From positions 10,976,501 to 11,040,500 of the forward strand of contig OY992840.1 in the NCBI GenBank assembly GCA_963921425.1: a stretch of 64,000 nt of DNA. The letters run 5' to 3'. This DNA comes from Dryas octopetala. Taxonomy: Eukaryota; Streptophyta; Magnoliopsida; Rosales; Rosaceae. Shown one piece after another: positions 9,823-20,070 of this stretch. A model generated the notes under the pieces. That model was not told the origin of the DNA. It saw only the letters and a program-made list of their open reading frames with translations, and made no database searches. Both the position numbers and the translations under genes were made by a program. Position 1 is the stretch's first letter. Each line of letters starts with the position of its first letter.

Positions 9823-11542
9823 ATGGCAGAAACAACCATCAATTTCGGGTCTAAAAGGTACATCCATCTTTCACTTTATTATCATTATAGTCACCATTTA
9901 GTATTCTTTCTTAATTTTGATTTTGATTTTGGTTTTTCTATAATTATAGGATTGCAGTTGTTACTGGAGGCAACAAAGGGATTGGGTTTGAGATAAGTAG
10001 GCAACTGGCTTCTAATGGGGTTGGGGTGGTATTAACAGCAAGAGATGTGAGGAGGGGCACAGAAGCTGTTGAGAAACTAAAAGCTTCTGGTCTCTCTCAT
10101 GTGGTCTTTCATCAGCTAGATGTGACTGACCCAACTACCATTGCTTCTCTGGCAGACTTTCTCAAAAATCAATTTGGAAAGCTTGACATATTGGTAATTT
10201 TCCCTCTCATCACTATGCACCACTTCATCACTTGATTAACCACCTCACACATAACTTTTATTATTATTATTATTATTTCCAATTTTTCAGGTAAACAATG
10301 CAGGAGTTATTGGATCCATATTCCTCACAGACGACAAAGAGAAGTTGATACTTGGGCCTAATGAGGTAAGTCAATAAAATCCTTTCGAAAATGGTTGTAT
10401 GAGTTAATTTGATATACATTAACGGCTTAAACCTTTGAGGTCTAGTATTTGTTGTTTAATATGGTATCAAAGCTTTGGTTGCAAGAGATTATGGGTTAGA
10501 ACCCTTCAATTCTCGATTCCCCACTTTTTGTTGGACTGCACTTATATGTTTCTCTCTATCTCCATTTTGTTTTTTGCCTTTCTACATGTATATACGTGAG
10601 GAGAGGTTTTACTTTGATATATATTGTTGGCCAATTCATTAATAGTTTTAACTTTTGAGCGTCTAATTGGTCTCTTACAGTATGAATGGGAGGATATATA
10701 TATATATAATAATTGACAAGAGCAAATGCTGATACAGATTGTAGGTCCCAAATTGGAAGTAGTGGAGCAAACTTACGAGACAGCACAGGATTGCTTGAAA
10801 ACAAACTATTATGGAATTAAGCAACTCAGCCAAGCACTCATTCCACTTCTTCAACAATCCAACGCAGCCAGGATAGTGAATGTCTCCTCCGCAATGGGAC
10901 AACTAAGGGTACAAAATCGAAATCCTGACTCTTAAAGCCATAAATTGTTATTTCTAAGTTTATATAGGGAAATTTTTTCTTACTAGACAGTCCGACATGT
11001 TATGTTGTTGAGATTGACAATCATAACATAACATGGTAGATACCTTTATATACTGTTATGTTTTGTTAATAGTAATGTGGAGGACTTTATCAAAATCATA
11101 TTGATATTGAACTTTCTTCACTTCAAATTAATGTTTCAACTGGTTTTTTGGGTTTTAGATGATTCCAAATGAGAAAGCCAAGAAGGAGCTTGGAGATGCC
11201 GATAGCCTCACAGAAGAGAAAGTGGATAAGCTAGTTGAGGAGTTTCTGGAGGATGTTAAGCAGGATTTGATAGAAACCAAAGGCTGGCCTACTAATTTAT
11301 CTGCCTACATTGTGTCGAAAGCAGTTCTGAATGCTTATACCAGGGTCTTGGCAAAGAAGTATCCTGAAATTGCTATTAATGCAGTCAGTCCTGGTTTTAC
11401 CAGCACAGACATGAACAATAATAGTCCTGGGGCCATCACAGTTGAAGAAGGTGCACAAGGTCCTGTTAAGCTGGCTCGACTGTCAGAAAGTGGAATTACT
11501 GGCCTCTACTTTGAACGGACTGAACTGTCAACCTTTGAATGA
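9823..11542 (+). CDS. Short-chain dehydrogenase/reductase, tandem copy 2 (complete)
   Basis: NADPH-dependent SDR, 302 aa in five exons: 9823-9857, 9950-10193, 10291-10365, 10738-10908 and 11159-11542. The start is [12 protein letters not shown]. Motifs in order: TGGNKGIG cofactor loop (about residue 17), NNAG (about 95), the IVNVSS serine strand, then Y-I-V-S-K (YxxxK) in exon 5 and the SPGFTSTDM turn that closes the cofactor site. Length fits the family of plant reductases acting on ketone groups of terpenoids, alkaloids or aldehydes; the real substrate is not deducible. Nearly identical to copy 1. A TATA box and poly(A) signal are present, so this is the best candidate for a fully working member of the array. 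Confidence 0.92.
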
Positions 11543-11555
11543 GAGAGAATAGTGC

Positions 11556-11561
11556 AATAAA
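11556..11561 (+). promoter_or_regulatory. Poly(A) signal of SDR copy 2
   Basis: AATAAA 14 bases after the stop codon, as in copy 1. Confidence 0.45.
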
Positions 11562-11782
11562 ATACCTATATATGCATATGTACATCTGTGTACACACAAT
11601 GTGTTAGGAATGAAATTAAGTTTCTTTAGTTTTAAAGATTTCAATTCCAAGTCTTTTCTCCTCAAGAACTACTAAGTATCAAGCTTTCAATCTAAGACAG
11701 TCCACAAGTATCCAATTTATGTACAAGAAATTATATTGCTGGTGGTAGTATCATTCTTTTAGCCTTTAGTATCATTCTTCAA

Positions 11783-12079
11783 GGTGGTTGAAGGGTTTCT
11801 AGAGGGTGTGAAGGAGAATTTGTGGAACCAAAGGCTGGCCTACTAATTTCTCTGTGTACTTGGTATCCAAGGCAGCCTCAATGCTTACACAGGAGTTCTG
11901 CAAAAGAAGTATCCCAAAATTGCAATTAACGCAGTTAATCCTTTATACACTAGCACTGACATGAACTTCAACACTGGGGACTTGACGATTAAAGGTTCTG
12001 TCATGCTGGCTTTGATCCATGAAGGTGGATCTTCTGGCCTTTTCTTGTTCAGCTTGAAGTACTGTCAACCTTTTGATTG
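11783..12079 (+). pseudogene. SDR last-exon relic with frameshifts
   Basis: Nearly the whole of SDR exon 5 can be followed: VEGFLEGVKENLW, then K-GWPTNFSVYLVSKA, the Y-x-x-x-K site, [25 protein letters not shown], and a final V-N-L-L-like end before a stop. It needs several single-base frame corrections and has no upstream exons nearby. Its tail (FNTG) resembles copy 3 more than copies 1 and 2, so it marks an additional old member of the array. Confidence 0.75.
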
Positions 12080-12369
12080 GAAACATGAAAACTATGTAAC
12101 CTTGTGATTGGAAACATGAAAACTATGTAGTATACGTATGTATGTATGTGTAAGTGTTCTGTTTTGTGCAAGAAAGAGGGAATAACCCATGTATCAGGCT
12201 AGCAGCTACTAATTAGTTCATGTTACAAGTCATGAAAGGGTCAATTTGTAGGAGTTTGTTGCTCCAATCTCAATTTTTAGAGGATTTGGAAAAGAACATC
12301 ACTGAAATATGTGGTCTCATGTTAAAATTACCACACTAATCTTTCATAAAATTTGTGAGTATTACTATC

Positions 12370-12625
12370 ACATCCCTGTAATGGAAGAGATGTAAACAAG
12401 AGCTGTGGCAAAATTTTCAAAAAGTCACCATCAAAATGTCAAATAGCAGCAAGCCACTACAGACTTCTCCTCTTATCTACATCTTTTCAAAGACTCACCC
12501 AATCAACTGATGCAGAAAAAGCAGATAATAGAGAAAAGCAACATGGAATATAAATTGAATTACATAAAACTTTGAGCTTTGACATGATGTATACTCACTT
12601 TAATACTGTGAACACTCAAAATTTC
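12370..12625 (-). pseudogene. Duplicated fragment of the tetraspanin gene (intron plus exon edge)
   Basis: The stretch from 'ggaagagatgtaaacaagagctgtg' to 'actcactttaatactgtgaacactc' parallels 26663-26889 base for base with moderate divergence. At the parent locus this is the intron after tetraspanin exon 4 plus the first bases of that exon. The splice donor is decayed here and no other tetraspanin exons are present. It shows that the ancestral duplication unit of the SDR array reached into the neighbouring gene. Confidence 0.7.
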
Positions 12626-13606
12626 ATAAGAGGCTTAAACTTACTAATGAAGGTAATGCAAGCACAAGTTTTCTACAAACTTGTATCAGGACATGACTGA
12701 TTTTATATTTGGTCGACACCATTGAAATTTTGTTTAAAATTTGGTCAACGCCTGCCAGAGAACACAAACATAATTGCATGGTTAAAAAGAAGACTTTTAT
12801 ACACATGTGCCTGAATTGTTCCCCAAACTTTGCATTCATAGAAGGCAGATGACACTTAATCATCTAAATTTTGCATAGGAATGGAAGATGGACAAGCTAG
12901 TCAATCAAAAGAAAGTAGATGAGTATGGACAAAACATGAAGAAGATACAAGGATGCAGAAAATGTTTATGTTTTGGACCTCTTTGATGGTTGAAATATCA
13001 TTAGATGGACAAAATGTTAGATAAATAGGTGCTCTATGGTGATTCTATCTTTGTCTTTTGTATTCTTACAGGTGATTCTATCAAAGTATCAATCTTCATC
13101 ATAATATGATCTTTTAACTACAGCTTCGATCAAGTGATCAAAATTTTGCCATTAACAAATAACAAGTTGCAACTTGCTCCACAAAATTAAAGGACTTTGG
13201 AAATAAACTCAGACTTTAAAAAAGATATGACAAATCTAAAGAAACCCCATGAGAAAAACTTCGTCGGCCCTTACGTCAGTTGCTCTTAATACTATAGTGG
13301 ATTGTTTGACTACAATTTAGTATGCTTTAGTTTTTGTCCCAAGTGGTTTGGGTGCAATGTTAACATTCGTACCATCTTCTTTCTTATTTTTAACTCCCTC
13401 CCTTTGATAGCCACGGCTCACACATGACTATTCTACTCACAAAAAAATGAAAAATTAAGCAGCCACAGTGGGGTTTATGGCTTCAATGATAAAGCAACAT
13501 GTGTCTAAAGTAGGGAGATGTCATGGTAATAATTGGTATACGACTATACGTGACAAGTACAGACTCAGAGGTTGGACCGACTTTGAAGAGTACATAGTTG
13601 CTAAAC

Positions 13607-13615
13607 TATAAATAG
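13607..13615 (+). promoter_or_regulatory. TATA box of SDR copy 3
   Basis: TATAAATAG, 120 bases before the ATG at 13735. The leader contains a short internal duplication (cttgtaa-ccatcatct twice). Confidence 0.6.
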
Positions 13616-14694
13616 CTCCCAGAACATCAGGAAGAACAAACACTTGGATTTCTTGTAAGCCATCATCTGTTCTTGTAAACCATCATCTACAAATATAGCT
13701 GAGACATCTTTTCTGCGAATCTGTAACAAATTAAATGGCAGAAACAACCATCAATTTTGGGTCTAAAAGGTACATCCATCTTTCACTTTATTATTACTAT
13801 AGTCATCATTTAACATTCGTTCGTTCTTAATTCTTTTCTCTTTTTTTCTTCTATAATAATAGGATTGCAGTTGTTACTGGAGCAAACAAGGGGATTGGGT
13901 TTGAGATAAGTAGGCAATTAGCTTCTAATGGAGTTGGGGTGGTATTAACAGCAAGAGATGTGAGAATGGGTACAGAAGCTGTTGAGAAACTGAAGGCTTC
14001 TGGTCTCTCTCATGTGGTCTTTCATCAGCTAGATGTGACTGACCCAACTACCATTGCTTCTCTGGCAGAGTTTCTCAAAACTCAATTTGGAAAGCTTGAC
14101 ATATTGGTAATTTTCCCTCTCTCTATACATCACTTGATCACTTGATTAACAACAATTCAGACATAAACTTTTTTTTTTTTTTTTTTCTGTCTGCTATATT
14201 GCAGGTAAACAATGCAGGAGTTATTGGATCCATTTTCCTCACGGATGACAAAAAGAAGTTGGCAGTTGGGCTTGGTAATGTAAGTCGATAAAATTCAGAT
14301 ATTGGATTCTTTTGAAAAGGTTGTACGTGCTAACTTGTTATACATTATTGGCCCATTTGTTAACGGCTTAAACTTTTGGGCTCTACTGATTGTTAAACAA
14401 TGGATCAAAGCTTTGGTTGCAGGAGATTTTGAGTTAGAACCCGTCAATTCTCAATTCCCCACTTTTTGTTCATTTGTGAGATTTTGGGTTAGACTGCACC
14501 TATATGCTTCTGTCTATCTCTACTTCTTTGCCTCTCTACGTGTATAATTGAGGGGAGGTTAAAACCTGATATTCATTGTTGGCCAATTGCTAGTAGTTTA
14601 AGTTTTTGGAGTTTAATTGGTGTCTTACGGTATGAATTGGATGATATCTATATAATGTAAATCATTGACAAGAGCAAATGGTGATACAGCTTTC

Positions 14695-14849
14695 TGATCA
14701 GAATGTTTGGGCTAATACTTTGATAATCTCTTATTACCACAAAACAAAGTATATATACATGGTCCTATAGCTTAATTACAGGAGAAAAATAATTAACATA
14801 ATTACACCCATATATTCCCTATTAATTATTCCGTTGACTCACATCAACA
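14695..14849 (-). repeat. 3' LTR of copia element 2
   Basis: 155 bp, identical to 22420-22574. In element orientation it starts TGTTGATGTGAG and ends CATTCTGATCA. Confidence 0.95.
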
Positions 14850-14860
14850 CTCCCCCTCAA
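14850..14860 (-). other. Polypurine tract of copia element 2
   Basis: TTGAGGGGGAG on the - strand, abutting the 3' LTR. Confidence 0.8.
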
Positions 14861-15979
14861 GTTGGTGTATATATATCACACATACCCAACTTGTCTAGTG
14901 AGTCCATAAAAATCCTGTTTGCCACGGCCTTGGTCAATACATCTGCAAGCTGATCCTCGGACCGCACAAATGGAAAGTTGATGATTTTAGCTTCAAGCTT
15001 CTCTTTAATGAAGTGTCTGTCAATCTCAATATGCTTCGTCCTATCATGCTGAACTGGATTATGTGCTATCTCAATAGCAGATTTGTTATCACAATATAAG
15101 TCCATTGGTTTGGAAAGTCTGCAACCCAAATCAGTCAACAGATTTCTTAACCATAAGAGTTCAACTACTCCAAGAGCCATACCTCTGTACTCAGCTTCTG
15201 CACTTGATCTAGATACAACTGATTGTTTCTTGCTTCTCCAAGTCACTAGATTTCCTCCTACAAAGGTAAAATAACCTGAAGTAGACCTTCTATCATCAGC
15301 TGAGCCTCCCCAGTCTGCATCAGAAAAACCTTCCACATTCAAGTGACCATGATTAGCAAATAACAATCCTTTACCTGGAGCAGATTTTAAGTACTGTAAA
15401 ATCCGTTCCACGGCATCCATATGGGGTTTGCATGGGGCATGCATGAATTGACTTACTACACTAACAGCATAAGCAATGTCAGGTCTAGTATGAGATAAAT
15501 ATATTAACCTTCCAACTAGCCTCTGATATCTCCCCTTATCTGCTGGTGAAGCCCCCAAACACTCAAAAAGTTTGTGATTCTGTTCCATAGGAGTCACAGC
15601 TGGTTTACATCCAAGCATACCAGTTTCGGCCAATAAATCTAGAACATATTTCCTTTGAGACAAAAAAAATGCCATGCTTAGATCGAGCAACTTCAATCCC
15701 AAGGAAAAATTTCAAATCCCCCAGTTGCTTCATTTCAAATTCTCTAGACAAGTACCTCTGTAAGTCAGAGATTTCTTCCTGATCGTCTCCAGTCAGAACC
15801 ATATCATCAACATAAATGATAAGACAAGTAATTTTTCCTTTCCTTCGTTTTAAGAACAAAGTATGATCAGAATTACTTTGTCGATATCCATAGCTCTTCA
15901 TTGCACGAGTAAATCTCCCAAACCATGCCCTTGGAGATTGTTTAAGACCATACAGAGACTTTTTCAATCTACATACCAG
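14857..15979 (-). pseudogene. copia element 2 reverse transcriptase C-terminal part and RNase H
   Basis: Continues the reading frame of 17041-15980 after an in-frame TGA (15980-15982). The RT core from CRLKKSLYGLKQSPRAW through IIYVDDM is open to 15605. A one-base gain in an A/T homopolymer near 15662-15669 then shifts the frame, which resumes in another phase (FLSQRKYVLDLL ...) to the end of RNase H. The RNase H acidic sites are visible as SDADWGG, SSAEAEY and YCDNKSA. The C-terminus is close to the purine tract as in intact elements. A stop and a frameshift make it non-functional. Confidence 0.85.
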
Positions 15980-17041
15980 TCATGTATTATCAAACTCTGG
16001 TACACCTGGAGGTGGATCCATATATACTTCTTCAGTCAGCTCACCATGCAAAAATGCATTCTTGACATCGAACTGAAGAAGTGGCCAATTCCTGTTTGCG
16101 GCTAATGACAATAGAACTCGTACTGTGTTCAATTTTGCAACAGGAGCAAAAGTCTCCAGGTAATCTATGCCGTATGACTGGGTGTATCCTTTTGCCACCA
16201 GACGAGCTTTATATCTCTCAACTGATCCATCAGCTTTATGTTTGACAGCAAACACCCATCTGCATCCAACTGTTTTCTTCCCTTTAGGTAGAGAGACCAA
16301 TTCCCAAGTTGAATTTTTCTGAAGTGCCTCCATCTCTTCTGCCATAGCCTTGGTCCACCTAGAATCTGCAAGAGCATCCTGCAATCTACTAGGGATAGAA
16401 ACAGAAGATAATTGCAAGACATAGGATGCATATGACTCTGACAACTTAACAGAAGACACATGATTTCCAATTGGGTACCTAACTTTAGCATTGGGGTCTG
16501 GCTCATATTTGACTGGTGGTTGTCCTCGGTTAGACCGAGGAGGAAGAGTAAATTTAGGAGCAACAGTATCAACAGTAGGATTGGAAACAAGAGTATTGTT
16601 GATTACCTCAGGAGTTTGATCCAATGGAGTAGGAGAGGTAACTGTACTATCATGGAGTGGTGATTCTTCAACAATGGAGGTCTCATCTTCCACAATTTCA
16701 GTAGTCTCATCAGTCTCATGTTCCACAACTTCAGTAGTCTCCTGTTCCACATTCCTATCAGTCTCATCTTCCCATGTTTCAAATTCATCTGAATTCACAT
16801 CTTCTGGAGCTGCTCTTGTCCCTGTGATAAAACCCCAACGTTTCCGACCTCTAATTTTATTCTGTACTATGAGAGCCCAATCAATATAATTTGAGCCATC
16901 AAGTTTTTCAGGTGAGATTAGTGATGACACATCCTGGGAACTCAGCGGAGGGAGAGCAGGCAGTAGTGGTTTGGAGTTAACCACATCCTTGTTCTTGTTT
17001 TTGTTCGAGCCTCCAGGACTAGAGGGAGGTGTCTGAGACAT
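15980..17041 (-). CDS. copia element 2 gag N-terminus fused to reverse transcriptase
   Basis: 353 codons from ATG at 17041 ([16 protein letters not shown]). The first 85 or so residues are a copia gag N-terminus ([18 protein letters not shown]). At the sequence T-W-E-D-E the frame passes directly into an acidic T/E/V-rich linker that normally sits between integrase and reverse transcriptase. It then runs into RT with [22 protein letters not shown] and [12 protein letters not shown], and ends at TGA in mid-RT. The gag remainder, protease and integrase are missing from this position and are found inverted at 20052-21990. The fusion is therefore an internal deletion joined in frame. Confidence 0.85.
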   Translation of the reverse strand: MSQTPPSSPGGSNKNKNKDVVNSKPLLPALPPLSSQDVSSLISPEKLDGSNYIDWALIVQNKIRGRKRWGFITGTRAAPEDVNSDEFETWEDETDRNVEQETTEVVEHETDETTEIVEDETSIVEESPLHDSTVTSPTPLDQTPEVINNTLVSNPTVDTVAPKFTLPPRSNRGQPPVKYEPDPNAKVRYPIGNHVSSVKLSESYASYVLQLSSVSIPSRLQDALADSRWTKAMAEEMEALQKNSTWELVSLPKGKKTVGCRWVFAVKHKADGSVERYKARLVAKGYTQSYGIDYLETFAPVAKLNTVRVLLSLAANRNWPLLQFDVKNAFLHGELTEEVYMDPPPGVPEFDNT

Positions 17042-17347
17042 AATGATTGACAAATCAAGAAAGGCACACACAAGACCAGCAAGCAACCAAGCAGTCGGCG
17101 TCACGGGTACAGTAAGGAATAGAGCAGACTGCGTTGCAGCGGGTGATCGATCGTCACTACAATCAGAGGCGGCGCGCACAGATCAGCAGGCTATCGACGT
17201 CACAGCGGCGCGCACAGATCAGCAAGAAATTAGCGTCACAGCGAGCGGCGTCACGATGGTGACCAGCGCACCAGCGAGCAGGGTGGTCGGCGTCACTGGA
17301 AGAGACTGGTCGGCGTCACGGCGACTGGTCGGCGCGCACAGGAAAAC
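17042..17347 (-). repeat. GC-rich repetitive leader of copia element 2, gag-proximal part
   Basis: Far richer in G+C than its surroundings. Reading on the - strand it repeats variants of CTGTGCGCGCCGACC, TTCCAGTGACGCCGACC and GATCTGTGCGCGCCGC. The same units occur in 21991-22260 next to the primer site. I take both as one leader that was split by the inserted block. Confidence 0.7.
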
Positions 17348-17366
17348 TTGCATGGTCAAGTCTTGG
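17348..17366 (+). repeat. 19-bp direct repeat, left copy
   Basis: TTGCATGGTCAAGTCTTGG, identical to 20052-20070. The two copies bracket the foreign copia fragment 17367-20051. Confidence 0.85.
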
Positions 17367-20051
17367 GAGTGGGTTCAAACGTTGGAGCGTCCCCCAACGC
17401 CGTCTCTTCTGGGACGGGCCCATAATCCGGAACTATTTCGTGAGATGGATCGGTTGAGATCGCGATGTCAAGGGGACTCGTTTATGCCAAATTTATCCTC
17501 TTCCAGGGATAAGAGTCCATCGAACCTAGTGGTCAACCTCACTTCTGGGCAGGGACATATGACTGGTTAGCCGCTATGGTTGTACCTCGTCCATCTGGGA
17601 CGACACGTCCTCCTGGGACGATACGTTCTTCGGGGACGAATATCCTTGCAGGCACGTTTGCAGCAGGTATATGTGATCTCGTCACTTTAGCTAGATCAGA
17701 GAATGCTTCTGGCATATTATGTGTTATACTCTGTAGATCTAGAATTCTCCGCACTTCGCTATCACATTGTGCGGTTCAGGGATCGAGATGAGACATAGTG
17801 GGGACATTCCACGTCAATTCACGTCGTTCTTTTGGAACGGTGACGTTCTTATCTCCCCCTAACGGCGGGAAGACTGTCTCATCAAAGTGACAATCCGCAA
17901 ATCTGGCGGTAAAGAGATCGCCTGTCAAGGGCTCTAAAAAGCATATAATAGATGGGGATTCATAATCGACATATATGCCCATCGTTCGTTGAGGACCCAT
18001 TTCGGTACGTTGTAGCGGCGCAACTGGCACGTAAACTGCATACCCAAATACGCGTAAGTACGAAACGTCAGGTTCGTACCCAGTCACCAGCTGTAACGCG
18101 GAGTAAGGTTGGGTAGCAGTGGGCCTCAACCAGACCAACATGGCTGCATGCAAGATTGTATAGCCCCACGCAGAAATTGGAAGCTTGGTGCGCATAACCA
18201 AGGTTCGTGCGATCATTTGTAATCTTTTAATGAACGCTTCTGCGAGACCATTCTGGGTGTGAACATGGGGAACTCGATGTTCAACATTAATCCCTAGGGG
18301 CATGCAATAATCATCGAAAGTTTTCGATGTAAACTCTCCGGCATTATCAAATCTTCTGGACTTTATAGGATAATCCGTGTGGTGAGCCTTCTGGGCGAGA
18401 AGTTTAGCAAAAACAGCGTTTCTTGTGGACAATAGTGTAACATGTGATCACTTTGTCGATGCATCAACCAAAACCATGAAATATTTAAATGGTCCGCATG
18501 GTGGTTGGATAAGTCCACAAATATTCCCTTGTATCCTTTGCAGGAAAAGGATGGAGTATTTACTAGTCTTTACATATGATGGTCTAGTATTCAACTTTCT
18601 AAGCGAGCAAGTTTGGCATAGTGTGTCACTAAACACAAGATCCTTATTAGTAAAGGGATGCCCGTGTGATGAATTGAGGATACGGCGCATCATACTTTGA
18701 CCTGGGTATCCCAACCGGTCATGCCATAGAAAGAAACTGCTCGAATTGGTTAACTTCTGGTTAACTATGTGATTGGCCTCAATCGATCTAATGGTGGTCA
18801 TGTAAAGACCGCTCGATAGGCATTTCAATTTCTCCAATGTACGCTTCTGGCCATACAAATTGGAGGTTATGCAAAGATATTCCACTCCATTTTCTTCAGT
18901 GGTTTCAACGTGATAACCGTTGGCTCGAATATCCTTATAACTCAACAACGTTCTTCTGGAACTTGGAGAATATAAGGCCTCATTAATGGTAATTCAGTAC
19001 CATTGGACAACATAAAAATGGGCTTTGCCATGGCCCTCTATCAGGTTGGATTGGCCTGATATGGTTGTCACAGAGGTATGAGTAAGCAATAAGTTTGAAA
19101 AATACTTCCGATCTTGAAGTATGGTGTGCGTAGTAGCACTGTCTGCCAGACAACAAACTTCCCCACTAAACGTGCTTATTCATAAATTTAATTCAATAGA
19201 TCACATGTATGAAAATAACTTGATTGAATTAAATAATATTCGAGCATAACCAAATTTTCAAAACAAATAATCCAAATCATAAATCACCAAAATAATCCGA
19301 ATAAGAAAAACATTATTCAGAAAATAAATACGGCACAAGCGCCGATCATATCCATGTCATCGAGTTTCTAGTCCTCGAAGTGTCCAGATTCAGCCTGGAA
19401 ATCAGTGACCTCTAGGGTGGTACCCATAGGAAATGATCCCTCAATGAGGTTGGTCTCTCGAGTTCCGCGACTGGCGTGATACTCATTTACAGCTTGCGCT
19501 GATGCACGGCAGGTGCGGGACTAGTGATCAGTTCCTCCACATCGGTAACAGAGATCATTCTGATTCTGATTCTGGTGGCAACGGGCCGGACCAGTGTTCC
19601 TCTCATTTCGAGTTCTTGGGGCCGAGAGACCGTGGTTCCTACCACGTTGGCCTCGGTCATACAGGTTATTCCTCTGAGAACCTTTCCTTCCATATCTCGG
19701 GCGGTCAGACTTTGTGCCCTTTCTATGACCTCGGTATCCTCTTTCGCGGTTTGAATCGCGATAAGCAACAGCGTTTGCTTCAGGCAATGGTGCTGCTTTA
19801 GTACCGACTGGTCGGGCTTGATCATTTCTCATTAATAAGTTGTTCTTTTCAGCGAACAATAAATTAGTGATCAATGCCGAGAACTTGATAAAATTCATCT
19901 CCCTGTATTGTTACTGCCGGACCAAACAGGAGGTAGGGAAGGTGGAGAAAGGCTTCTCCAATAGGTCAGCTTCGGTGAGCTCCTCTCCACCAAATTTGAG
20001 GAGTGACCGGATCCGGCAGATCTCCGAATTATACTCATTCACGGATGAGAA
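17367..20051 (-). pseudogene. Fragment of a third, decayed copia element
   Basis: On the - strand: gag from SSVNEYNSEICRIRSLL through a C-Y-R-C-G-G-T-D-H-W-S-R-T-C zinc knuckle (about 20049-19480), then protease (CLADSATTHTI, near 19150). The GAG-pre-integrase part (WHDRLGYPGQSMMRRIL, about 18950-18600) and integrase (RFDNAGEFTS and TQNGLAEAFIKR, to about 17780) follow, and then a proline-rich linker. RT, RNase H and LTRs are absent. Several stop codons interrupt it. The first integrase acidic residue appears replaced by asparagine (QGNICG where relatives have aspartate). It belongs to a different copia lineage from elements 1 and 2. Confidence 0.85.
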
Positions 20052-20070
20052 TTGCATGGTCAAGTCTTGG
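20052..20070 (+). repeat. 19-bp direct repeat, right copy
   Basis: Identical to 17348-17366. Here it is part of the element 2 gag coding sequence (C-M-V-K-S-W), so this is the parental copy and the left one is the duplicate. Confidence 0.85.

Noticed and set aside
10457..10470. Possible tRNA primer site (TATGGTATCAAAGC) in intron 3 of SDR copy 2
   Set aside because: No LTR next to it and the same sequence is in intron 3 of the other copies; taken as an old shared repeat.
16165..17570. Overlapping open frames opposite the element 2 gag/RT frame
   Set aside because: No motif, biased composition from the repeats; shadows of the retrotransposon frame.
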